Assembly (NCBI GenBank): GCA_002308935.1
Contig: DBWN01000257.1
Coordinates: 1 to 5,509 of the forward strand
Length of the DNA stretch: 5,509 nucleotides
Direction: 5' to 3'
Origin: Bacteroidales bacterium UBA1237
GTDB taxonomy: Bacteria; Bacteroidota; Bacteroidia; Bacteroidales; UBA932
Shown here: positions 1 to 5,509 of the stretch, in pieces
Layout: every line of letters starts with the position of its first letter
Numbering within the stretch: the first letter of the stretch is position 1
The notes under the pieces: generated by a model
The model's input: the letters and a program-made list of their open reading frames with translations, nothing else
Databases searched by the model: none
What the model was told of the DNA's origin: nothing
Made by a program: the position numbers and the translations under genes

Positions 1-1910
1 ATTTCATCCGTCATGGAAGGGTCATCGTATCCCACCCTTGAAAGGACACACACCTTACCTCCGCTTGAAAGGATGTAAGTGCCACGGAACACTTCCTCAG
101 CAGGAGCGAAAAGGTCGGAGTCCACGCTCTGAGGAACGTATTCCCTTGAAAGCATGTCCGAGAAGAGACTGAAAGCCCCTTGCGAGAATCCGGCCTCAGC
201 AGCTTCCTTTTCCAATTCCCGGACAAGAAGTTCCTTCTTTCCGTCTCCCCAGAAACTGTTCCATCTGGATATCCTTTCAGCCTGAGCTTCTTCTGAGGGG
301 ATCATGTCCCCTATTCCTTTGACTGAAGACACACGTCCTTGTTCAGAAAGGGCGGAAAGGCGTTCCCTTATCTGGTCGTTCACAGCAATCGCATCGGAAA
401 GTGTCTTCCCTTCCGCTACAGCATACAGTTCATAAGAACCTTGAGGTCCCGTCCCCGTCTGCAGATATCGGAGGTCATCCCTCTGCTGAGCGGTCATATA
501 GTTTATGTTCTGCATGTTGGAGTCGAAAGTGGTCCTCTTGGAAAGAATCACCATCCCCACGGTGATGAGCACTACAGCAAGAAGAGCCCAACCGCCGAAA
601 GGCAGAGTCTCAGGAAGAAGCCTTCCTATCTCAACAGTCTTTCCCGTACCTTTCCTTCCCCGTGAGAAGACCGGCAGGAACACCAGCACGAAGATGATCG
701 TACCCACCAGCATAAGCGAGCCGAAAAGGCCCAGATCACGCATCGCTGCGGCATCCATCCACAGAAGGCAGAGGAAAGCGGCGACTGTGGTGATGTTCCC
801 GATAAGAAGCGGCACCACCATCTCACGGAGATTCTCCCTTGGAGACGTCCCGCTTTTCAGCCCGTCCACATAGTGGAGAGGATAGTTAACTGCTATCCCT
901 ATGATGACAGAGGCGATTCCAAGGACGATTATCGACATCGAGTCCCTAAGTACCGCAATCAGTCCGAAGGCGAACAGCCAGCCCACAGCTGTCGATATTA
1001 TTATCCAGGCTATATCAGAGAATCTCCTGTACGAAAGGAAAAGGACAAAGCCGATAAGGATAATCGCGACCAGAATGGCGATGATGCTGTCTTTCTTGAT
1101 CCGAGCGGCATTGGAAGCGGCGATAAGAGGAGGGCCGACCGCAGACACTTTCACATCAGGGCATCTTTCCGACACGGCGCCGATCACCTTGTCGGCAATG
1201 GCGGCAATACGACCGTTGAAAGAGGATTCACTGGTGCCGTAGGGTGATGTCAGGAAAGCCAGCCCGTATCCGTCCGAAGTGAAAAGGAACCCGTCTTCGA
1301 CAGAGTATCCTCCCTCAGCAGAAGATTCCCTAACTCTGGAGAGGACAGGGGTGAACAGATGCAGCGGATCACCCTTCATGTTCCTTACCATAGCCTCGCC
1401 CGTAGGGAAAAGGAGCATCTGATAGTCAGCATCGAGACTCTGACGGACATATCCCGGCAATGAAAGCAGGGAGTCTATCCTGAGATAGTCCTCATCCCTC
1501 ATGAAAAGCGGATACCAGTCCTCCACCGTTTCAATCATGTCAAGGGAGGAATCCTCATCTACGGTAATCGCTTTTTCTGATATGAGGCCATCCTCGTCTT
1601 CCTGCTCCCATATTTCATCGAAAGCGTCCATGGCGTCTTCTATGAGAAATTTCCTTTCATCGGGATCTTCAGGAGCATTTTCACCGGGAGTGAACAATAC
1701 CATTATGTTGTTCCTTGTGGACATGGCCTCGTAAACCTCGGAATACCTGGCGCTTACAGGATCACCGGGCAGGAACTTTGAGATGTCTTCCTCGAAATCC
1801 ATCCTCAGCCCCAGAAACAGGCTGAGCCCCAGAAGAACCGCCAGCAGCAGCGCCGCCAACGCTTTTCTCCTCGACAGGAAATCATATATGGAAAGGAAGA
1901 AACCGGTCAT
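1..1910 (-). CDS. MMPL/RND-family exporter, C-terminus beyond window (partial)
   Basis: I translated this frame by hand: it is open from ATG at 1908-1910 to the window edge, 636 codons without a stop. The order is that of an MMPL/RND lipid exporter. It has a first membrane helix at about residues 17-35 and a large periplasmic domain at about 37-270. A cluster of helices follows at about 274-293, 298-320, 325-343, 365-384 and 394-413. A seventh helix at about 438-457 opens the second repeat, whose periplasmic domain is cut off by position 1. Helix 4 carries GIAVNYPLHY (339-347), the counterpart of the GxxxDYxxH signature, with Asn342 instead of the proton-relay Asp. Residues 77-146 are strikingly acidic (27 Asp/Glu against 5 Arg/Lys). 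The family moves lipids or hydrophobic molecules out of the inner membrane; in aryl polyene clusters such a protein is the presumed polyene-lipid exporter. The start overlaps the glycosyltransferase stop as ATGA, so translation is probably coupled. About 130-200 residues are probably missing. The family call is firm; the substrate is inferred from the neighbours. Confidence 0.9.
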   Translation of the reverse strand, partial: MTGFFLSIYDFLSRRKALAALLLAVLLGLSLFLGLRMDFEEDISKFLPGDPVSARYSEVYEAMSTRNNIMVLFTPGENAPEDPDERKFLIEDAMDAFDEIWEQEDEDGLISEKAITVDEDSSLDMIETVEDWYPLFMRDEDYLRIDSLLSLPGYVRQSLDADYQMLLFPTGEAMVRNMKGDPLHLFTPVLSRVRESSAEGGYSVEDGFLFTSDGYGLAFLTSPYGTSESSFNGRIAAIADKVIGAVSERCPDVKVSAVGPPLIAASNAARIKKDSIIAILVAIILIGFVLFLSYRRFSDIAWIIISTAVGWLFAFGLIAVLRDSMSIIVLGIASVIIGIAVNYPLHYVDGLKSGTSPRENLREMVVPLLIGNITTVAAFLCLLWMDAAAMRDLGLFGSLMLVGTIIFVLVFLPVFSRGRKGTGKTVEIGRLLPETLPFGGWALLAVVLITVGMVILSKRTTFDSNMQNINYMTAQQRDDLRYLQTGTGPQGSYELYAVAEGKTLSDAIAVNDQIRERLSALSEQGRVSSVKGIGDMIPSEEAQAERISRWNSFWGDGKKELLVRELEKEAAEAGFSQGAFSLFSDMLSREYVPQSVDSDLFAPAEEVFRGTYILSSGGKVCVLSRVGYDDPSMTDE

Positions 1911-2677
1911 CGCCTCTTGAAGACTTTATGGTAAAGCACAGAAGGAAGGCCGTACACCAAGGCCAGAATGCAAAGAGCGGTATTGAGTATACTTATCCTC
2001 GTGAAATCCCATCCCGGACGGAAATGGGATACTCTCTCTTCCTTGGGAGGATAATACACCCTTATCGGAACAGGAACTACCGGAACCCCTTTCCAGCACT
2101 GGAAAACAAGAAGTTCCAATTCAGCTTCGTACCTGGAGGTCAGGAATCTCAATTTCCCCAATGAATCCAACTGATACAGTCTGAAGCCGGTCTGGGTATC
2201 AGGAAGAGACCTTCCGGTCTGCACCGTGAACCAGAAATTCGAGAACTTGTTGGCGAAGGTGTTGCCTTGGGGCATATTCTCATTCTTGAGGCTGCGGCTT
2301 CCGATTATCATGGCTCCCGGATTCGAAGAATGCGCATCGACAAGGACGGGGATGTCTTCAGGGAAATGCTGCCCGTCGGCATCAAGCGTGACGGCTTTCG
2401 TGAAGCCCATCTCCTTAGCTTTCCGGAAACCCTCCCTGAGCGCATGGCCTTTGCCTTTGTTGAGAGGATAGGAAACCAGGGTGATATCAAGACCTGACAA
2501 GACCTCATCGGTATTGTCGGTGCTTCCGTCATTGACGACAATCACATCACGGCAATACTGCAAAGCTCTGGAAACGACATCAGCGACAGTCCCAGCATTC
2601 TCGAATGTGGGGATAATGACGCAGATGCCGTCCGCGGCCATCTTGTCCTTGTTCAGTGTCGCAGCCTGTCGGTCCAT
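1907..2677 (-). CDS. Family 2 glycosyltransferase, DPM1/polyprenyl-phosphate type
   Basis: A 256-residue GT-A fold enzyme, counted from ATG at 2675-2677. The N-terminal nucleotide-binding strand reads CVIIPTFEN (19-27), followed by VIVVNDGSTDNT (45-56), the K-G-K-G-H-A loop (74-79) and the metal-binding DADGQH (99-104, DxD = Asp99/Asp101). A QTGFRLY segment (162-168) and a late hydrophobic stretch (about 230-247) follow; the latter could seat the protein on the inner membrane. This arrangement is closest to the DPM1-like/dolichyl-phosphate-sugar-synthase branch of GT2, which uses a nucleotide sugar and a lipid acceptor. No acyltransferase domain is fused to it. The start is ambiguous: a TTG at 2684-2686 would overlap the dehydratase stop (TTGA) and add three residues, while the ATG lies 5 nt after that stop. 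I prefer the ATG because non-ATG starts are uncommon. The stop overlaps the exporter start by 4 bp. In this context it probably glycosylates or head-group-modifies the exported product; sugar and acceptor cannot be read from the sequence. Confidence 0.93.
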   Translation of the reverse strand: MDRQAATLNKDKMAADGICVIIPTFENAGTVADVVSRALQYCRDVIVVNDGSTDNTDEVLSGLDITLVSYPLNKGKGHALREGFRKAKEMGFTKAVTLDADGQHFPEDIPVLVDAHSSNPGAMIIGSRSLKNENMPQGNTFANKFSNFWFTVQTGRSLPDTQTGFRLYQLDSLGKLRFLTSRYEAELELLVFQCWKGVPVVPVPIRVYYPPKEERVSHFRPGWDFTRISILNTALCILALVYGLPSVLYHKVFKRR

Positions 2678-2682
2678 CCGTA

Positions 2683-3048
2683 TCAATCGTCTTTAGGCAG
2701 AGTCCTGAAAGAGAGCACCATCTTGGAATAAAACTCCTTCCCTTTCACTGTAATACTGTATCTGTCCTCCCCTTTGGGCTTGAAATCGAACTCAATGGGC
2801 TCATCAGCATCAGGAATAAGAGGAGTCAGGAACTTGACGTTATCGGCACATGAAAGACCGGCTCCGCCCTTGAAGGAAGACAGGATCTCGGAAGCCACTT
2901 TCACTATGCACACTCCGGGGGTTATAGGATATCCAGGAAAATGGGCCTTGTATATGTCATGCTCAGGATTGAGACGGATTACCGCAAGGAACTCCCCAAG
3001 TGGAAGTTCCTCTTGCCTTACAATAGTATAGAAACCGTCTACAAGCAT
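2683..3048 (-). CDS. FabZ-like hotdog 3-hydroxyacyl-ACP dehydratase homologue with altered active site
   Basis: A 121-residue single hotdog domain, slightly shorter than FabZ (about 150). The diagnostic segment HFPGYPITPGV spans residues 36-46 and matches the FabZ HFPxxPxxPGV motif, including the catalytic His36. In FabZ the second catalytic residue, Glu, lies 14 residues after this His, at the start of the central helix; here that residue is Lys50 (codon 2899-2901, AAA), with the nearest acidic residue at Glu54. Known FabZ enzymes remove water from 3-hydroxyacyl-ACP; in aryl polyene pathways dehydratases of this kind create the conjugated double bonds. Whether this protein dehydrates, or has become a binding or thioesterase-like relative, is open. 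ATG at 3046-3048 follows the lipoprotein stop by 12 nt, with a GAGAG stretch in that gap. The gene ends 5 nt before the preferred ATG of the glycosyltransferase. There is no signal peptide, so it should be cytoplasmic. Confidence 0.85.
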   Translation of the reverse strand: MLVDGFYTIVRQEELPLGEFLAVIRLNPEHDIYKAHFPGYPITPGVCIVKVASEILSSFKGGAGLSCADNVKFLTPLIPDADEPIEFDFKPKGEDRYSITVKGKEFYSKMVLSFRTLPKDD

Positions 3049-3060
3049 ATCAAACTCTCA

Positions 3061-3534
3061 TCAAATCGCCGAAGGGGAAAAGACATATTCCATTCCCGAA
3101 GCGGAGGAGCACCTGTAAGGGAATTCATCTTGAGCACATTCCAACAGTTCTCCGGACGAGAAGACCTTGGCAAGATCCTTCCCCAGCACATGCCTCAGGA
3201 CAGGATTCGACAAAGCCTTCATCGGAGAAAGAATCTTCACCCTCGTTTTTCCGGAAGGTTTCCTCTCCGCTTTGAAATCAAAGGCCCTTACGCCGAATTC
3301 ATTCACGAAGGTTCCTTTCATGTCCTTACCTCCTTGAATATCGGACACATCCGCAATGCAAAGCCCTGTCAACAAGGCTGAGCCTCCGCGCATCACCGAC
3401 ACACTCCATGACATACGTCCGGAAAGAGATGACGTCGCGGTTTCAGCAGGGCGCGCAGCGGAGCATGAAACCACGAGGGAGAGAATGGCCGCAAAGGAAA
3501 AAAACTTGAATGAATCCAGAGAAAAAAGCCTCAT
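3061..3534 (-). CDS. Small predicted lipoprotein, possibly LolB-like/DUF3261-type
   Basis: A 157-residue protein with a clear lipoprotein signal: a short basic start, a hydrophobic core (residues 11-22) and the lipobox VVSC with Cys24 (codon 3463-3465) as lipidation site. After Cys24 comes SAARPAET, without the acidic run that sends Bacteroidota lipoproteins to the cell surface. It is therefore most likely held on the periplasmic side of a membrane. The mature part is mainly alternating beta-prone segments, among them GTFVNEFGVRAFDF (93-106), which looks like a strand pair of a LolA/LolB-type half barrel. A small lipoprotein (DUF3261) is a usual member of aryl polyene clusters and is thought to act in outer-membrane delivery. 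I infer the same place for this one from fold impression and position, between a LolA-like carrier and a dehydratase, not from a confident family match. The only in-frame Met near the start is ATG 3532-3534. It is the first gene behind the promoter at 3557-3588. Confidence 0.82.
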   Translation of the reverse strand: MRLFSLDSFKFFSFAAILSLVVSCSAARPAETATSSLSGRMSWSVSVMRGGSALLTGLCIADVSDIQGGKDMKGTFVNEFGVRAFDFKAERKPSGKTRVKILSPMKALSNPVLRHVLGKDLAKVFSSGELLECAQDEFPYRCSSASGMEYVFSPSAI

Positions 3535-3556
3535 CGCCTCTTATCTTTTTCGCCCG

Positions 3557-3588
3557 CAAAATTACGAAAAATACATAAGCGGTGCAAT
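3557..3588 (-). promoter_or_regulatory. Predicted Bacteroidetes-type sigma-ABfr promoter
   Basis: Read on the minus strand, TAATTTTG (3557-3564) is an exact match to the Bacteroidetes -7 consensus TAnnTTTG. Twenty bases upstream lies ATTG (3585-3588), one mismatch from the -33 element TTTG; the known spacing is around 19-20. Transcription would begin near 3550, giving a leader of only about 15 nt before the lipoprotein ATG, with AAGAGG two bases ahead of that ATG. It sits in the only long gap of the gene row (3535-3635), which is richer in A/T than its surroundings. It would give the lipoprotein, dehydratase, glycosyltransferase and exporter their own transcript, independent of the genes upstream. 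I see no terminator hairpin after the LolA-like gene, so read-through is also likely. The rest of the gap holds nothing recognisable. Confidence 0.6.
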
Positions 3589-3635
3589 CATTTCTGAAAT
3601 AGAAGGATATGTGTATCGCCTGTAGAGAAACGGCA

Positions 3636-4265
3636 TCACTTCACTTCGAAAAGCGAAGCGCTGACGGGCGCGTTGTACTTGACGCCGCTCAGTGAAATGA
3701 CAGTCTTGTCGCCTGTGCCTTCAACAAGCTCTATCTTGCTGACATAGTCACTCTCATCGAAATGCAGTCTCACTTCCTTGAACATGGATTTGATCTCCCG
3801 TTTGAGAGGAGTGAGCACAGCGACATTTCCTTTGGAGGAGGTTTCCATCTTCACCGAAAAATCCCCACCTCCGTCAAGACTCTTTCCAGTGATCGTGTCG
3901 ACCATTATACGGGCTATCATCCTGTATATCCTGTTCGAAGCCACATCACCGGTCGTGGTCGAAGTGGAAGACTGCAGTAAGACCTTCTCCCCGTTCATTA
4001 TGAAAAGGTAAGAATATGGAGAAGTGTATTCCCAACGGAGCATCCCTTTGTCATAGTACATCTTCCCCTTTGAAACCATTTTGTCATTGAGGATGGACAG
4101 ATCCTTTTCCTGGGTGAAATCAGCCTCTATTGTCTTGATTGTAGCGGCCTTGGCGTTGATTCTGGAGATGACGGCATCAGCATTCTGGCCCTTCATCGTA
4201 AAAGAGAAAGCCACGGCCATGAAAGCCGGGACCAATGCCGTATATATGAAACGGGAGATTCTCAT
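3636..4265 (-). CDS. LolA-like periplasmic lipid/lipoprotein carrier
   Basis: A 209-residue secreted protein. Residues 1 to about 27 form a Sec signal peptide (MRISR start, hydrophobic core at about 7-23, probable cut near Gly26-Gln27/Asn28) with no lipobox, so the mature protein should be soluble in the periplasm. The mature part follows the LolA pattern. A helix with ATIKTIEADFTQEK (41-54) is followed by the strand series SKGKMYY (65-71), MLRWEYTSPYSY (75-86) and the NGEKVLL turn (91-97). The protein ends on a LFEVK strand. Length is close to E. coli LolA (about 200). LolA proteins carry acylated cargo in a half-barrel cavity from inner to outer membrane. A dedicated LolA copy is common in aryl polyene clusters, where it probably serves the polyene lipid or the cluster's own lipoprotein; it need not be the housekeeping LolA. 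ATG 4263-4265 starts 43 nt after the DMT stop. It is the last gene before the 101-bp gap. Confidence 0.9.
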   Translation of the reverse strand: MRISRFIYTALVPAFMAVAFSFTMKGQNADAVISRINAKAATIKTIEADFTQEKDLSILNDKMVSKGKMYYDKGMLRWEYTSPYSYLFIMNGEKVLLQSSTSTTTGDVASNRIYRMIARIMVDTITGKSLDGGGDFSVKMETSSKGNVAVLTPLKREIKSMFKEVRLHFDESDYVSKIELVEGTGDKTVISLSGVKYNAPVSASLFEVK

Positions 4266-4308
4266 CTTATGGTGTTTTCCCTCAGAAGGGGCAAATATCG
4301 GGCCACCA

Positions 4309-4662
4309 CTATCTGGCGATAAGCACGCAACCTCCCATTATGAGAAGCACTCCAAGCCATCTGGTAAGAGGAATGTTCTCGTGGAAGATGAATATCGCCG
4401 CCAGCATACCGAACACATAACTGAGGCTGATCATAGGGTAAGCCATGCTGAAGGGGAACTTCTTGAGTATGTACATCCACAGCACTGTCGCGGCGGCATA
4501 ACAGATACCTGTCCCGAGGAACCACCAGTTCACTAGCAGATCCCCGAAGAACTTCCAGGTCCAAGCGAACTTGCCCATCTTGTCAAGGGCGAACTTCAGG
4601 AGCACCTGACCGCCCGAAAGAAGAGCGCTCTGAATAACCGCTAATGAAAGGAGTTTCCACAT
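4309..4662 (-). CDS. Four-helix DMT/EamA-type transporter, ArnE-like
   Basis: A 117-residue integral membrane protein with four helices at about 3-23, 45-66, 73-93 and 100-115, the size of a half-unit of the drug/metabolite transporter superfamily. Landmarks are GGQVLLKFA (17-25), AYPMISLSYVFG (74-85), HENIPL (94-99) and LIMGG (107-111). This layout is very close to what I recall of ArnE, half of the flippase for undecaprenyl-phosphate-aminoarabinose, and unlike drug-exporting EmrE there is no conserved membrane Glu in helix 1 (Gln11 and Gln19 are there). Such proteins work as dimers; no partner half is in the window, so a homodimer or a partner encoded elsewhere is needed. I chose ATG 4660-4662, which follows the upstream stop by 4 nt. 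An in-frame Met at 4705-4707 would overlap the upstream gene by 41 bp and add a polar segment without membrane character. A lipid-linked sugar or product flippase working with the GT2 enzyme is a plausible role, inferred from context. Confidence 0.88.
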   Translation of the reverse strand: MWKLLSLAVIQSALLSGGQVLLKFALDKMGKFAWTWKFFGDLLVNWWFLGTGICYAAATVLWMYILKKFPFSMAYPMISLSYVFGMLAAIFIFHENIPLTRWLGVLLIMGGCVLIAR

Positions 4663-4666
4663 GGTC

Positions 4667-5509
4667 TTAAGGTTTGATTCTGACAAGCACGGCGACCGTA
4701 CGTTCATCTCCGCATGAACCGCCTATCACAACAGCGCAAGGAGTCCTTCCTTCACCGACATAATGGGCGGCTGAATATATCTCAGCTGCTGGAAGAGAGA
4801 GGTTCCTTCCGAAAACGGGTCCTGAAACCCTGTCGGTAATGACCATCGCATCGGAAAGGGAATAACCTGTGCCCGAAAGCGCCTCCAAGGCAATGGCATC
4901 ATCGTCTTCAGAAGAAGCGATGACCTTTACCGAGGACAATTCGCAAAGAGCGGAGCCGCAGTCTTCATAAAGGACCATGGACACGGAGATTTCGGTGGCA
5001 GGGTTCTGCATAGGGGAAAAGTATCCCGCTCTCGAAAGGACAGTGAAAGTCTCGGGAGTGGTTTCGTCATGACAGCCTACAAGGGCGCTTGATATCTTTC
5101 CAAGCCGGATCTGCACCATAGCGTCCATAAGAGCGCTCCCGAAAGAGGATTCTCCATGGGAATAAGTGCAGTTGTAACCCTTGTTGCCCGTACGTATCGC
5201 AATAAGGGAACTGATCGTGTTATGGGTCGACTGCATGAAATCGGTGGGACTCAACATCTCCTCCCCTTCCCTGCAGATCTTCCCCAGGAAACGTTCAGTG
5301 TTCTCCATGCATCCGAGAGCAGTGCCGGTGATGACAGCATCCGGAGAGGATATCCCGGATTTGGAAAGGGCATCCATTGAAGTGACCACAGCCCTTTTCA
5401 GGAGAAGTCCCATCCTTCTTGCCTGCATCGGAGGAATGAAATCACTGAAAACGGGATCCGCGCTCCTCAAGTATTCTCCCGAAAGAGCCACCGGAGAATC
5501 CATCCATTC
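4667..5509 (-). CDS. Ketoacyl-synthase-like protein (N-terminal-domain type), 5' partial
   Basis: The frame is open to the right edge (codons before the first visible Met read Glu-Trp), so the true start lies outside; 278 residues are visible from the Met at 5501-5503 (numbering used here). FIPPMQARRMGLLLKRA (22-38), the ITGTALGCMENTE segment (58-70), FMQSTHNTISS (89-99) and GCHDETTP (143-150) resemble the beta-ketoacyl synthase N-terminal-like family (Pfam Ketoacyl-synt_2) found in Bacteroidota polyene/flexirubin clusters. Aligned without gaps to the FabF nucleophile region through the following helix and its Gly, the Cys position is Glu118 (codon 5150-5152). The protein ends at about 280-310 residues, against about 410 for a full KS, and does not show the two-His C-terminal half. 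It is therefore probably a chain-length-factor-like partner of a true KS, or a KS relative with another task. That role is inferred. The stop (TAA, 4667-4669) is 4 nt before the transporter ATG, so the two are surely co-transcribed. Confidence 0.87.
   Translation of the reverse strand, partial: EWMDSPVALSGEYLRSADPVFSDFIPPMQARRMGLLLKRAVVTSMDALSKSGISSPDAVITGTALGCMENTERFLGKICREGEEMLSPTDFMQSTHNTISSLIAIRTGNKGYNCTYSHGESSFGSALMDAMVQIRLGKISSALVGCHDETTPETFTVLSRAGYFSPMQNPATEISVSMVLYEDCGSALCELSSVKVIASSEDDDAIALEALSGTGYSLSDAMVITDRVSGPVFGRNLSLPAAEIYSAAHYVGEGRTPCAVVIGGSCGDERTVAVLVRIKP

Noticed and set aside
39..153. CTTGAAAG repeated three times near the left end
   Set aside because: The copies fall in coding sequence as Leu-Ser codons (CTT TCA) and are irregularly spaced; codon preference explains them better than a regulatory or CRISPR-like repeat.
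339..1734. Several plus-strand open frames (339-665, 505-873, 873-1247, 901-1242, 1501-1734)
   Set aside because: They lie opposite the exporter gene, whose 636-codon frame has membrane helices and a family signature. The plus-strand products are low in structure and match nothing I know.
2941..3381. Plus-strand open frame of 146 codons
   Set aside because: It spans parts of the dehydratase and lipoprotein genes on the other strand. Its product has no recognisable domain or signal, so it is a shadow frame.
3562..3636. 24-codon minus-strand frame starting with ATG at 3634-3636 right at the LolA-like stop
   Set aside because: It is very short, has no known motif, and ends inside the promoter -7 element. 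It could be chance, so I did not call it.
4266..4308. GATATTTG and a CCCT-TCTG-AGGG hairpin between the DMT and LolA-like genes
   Set aside because: The -7-like word has one mismatch and there is no -33 element at the right distance. The stem is 4 bp and is followed by A's rather than a U run, so neither a promoter nor a terminator is supported.
4262..4564. Minus-strand 100-codon frame overlapping the DMT gene
   Set aside because: It is a shifted frame of the DMT gene; the product is Arg/His-rich without membrane character, while the DMT frame gives four clean helices.
1..5509. tRNA, rRNA, CRISPR array, insertion sequence or integrase
   Set aside because: I looked on both strands and found no cloverleaf, regular repeat array, transposase motif or terminal inverted repeat.

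Overview
All supported genes lie on the minus strand and read from the right end of the window towards the left. The order of transcription is: a ketoacyl-synthase-like protein (cut at its 5' end by the window edge), a small 4-helix DMT/EamA transporter, a LolA-like periplasmic carrier, a small lipoprotein, a FabZ-like hotdog dehydratase, a family 2 glycosyltransferase, and an MMPL/RND-type exporter (cut at position 1 before its stop). Genes are packed with gaps of 4-43 bp or 4-bp start/stop overlaps. The one larger gap, 101 bp at 3535-3635, carries a good match to a Bacteroidetes-type promoter.

The likely host is a member of the Bacteroidota, probably Bacteroidales. The promoter-like TAnnTTTG motif, the Bacteroidota flavour of the KS-like and dehydratase proteins, and the lack of strong Shine-Dalgarno sites all point there. 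GC content looks close to one half by eye. No genus can be fixed from the sequence alone.

The gene set (KS-like protein, dehydratase, LolA-like carrier, small lipoprotein, GT2, MMPL exporter) matches the export and chain-modifying half of the aryl polyene (APE)/flexirubin-type cluster class known in Gram-negative bacteria. In those clusters a type II fatty-acid-synthase-like machinery builds an aryl-capped polyene that ends up anchored in the outer membrane. The starter-forming enzymes (ammonia-lyase, AMP-ligase), acyl carrier proteins, a canonical KS and ketoreductase are not in this window; they would be expected outside it, most likely to the right (upstream), or to the left.

Inferred division of labour: the KS-like subunit and the dehydratase act on ACP-bound acyl chains in the cytoplasm. 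The GT2 enzyme attaches or activates a sugar or head group at the inner face of the inner membrane. The MMPL protein and possibly the ArnE-like DMT protein move lipid-linked product across the inner membrane. The LolA-like carrier and the lipoprotein take it across the periplasm to the outer membrane.

Several proteins deviate at positions that are catalytic in their better-known relatives. The KS-like protein has Glu at the nucleophilic Cys position, the dehydratase has Lys at the FabZ Glu position, and the MMPL protein has Asn-Tyr in place of the proton-relay Asp-Tyr. These are the most interesting points of the window.
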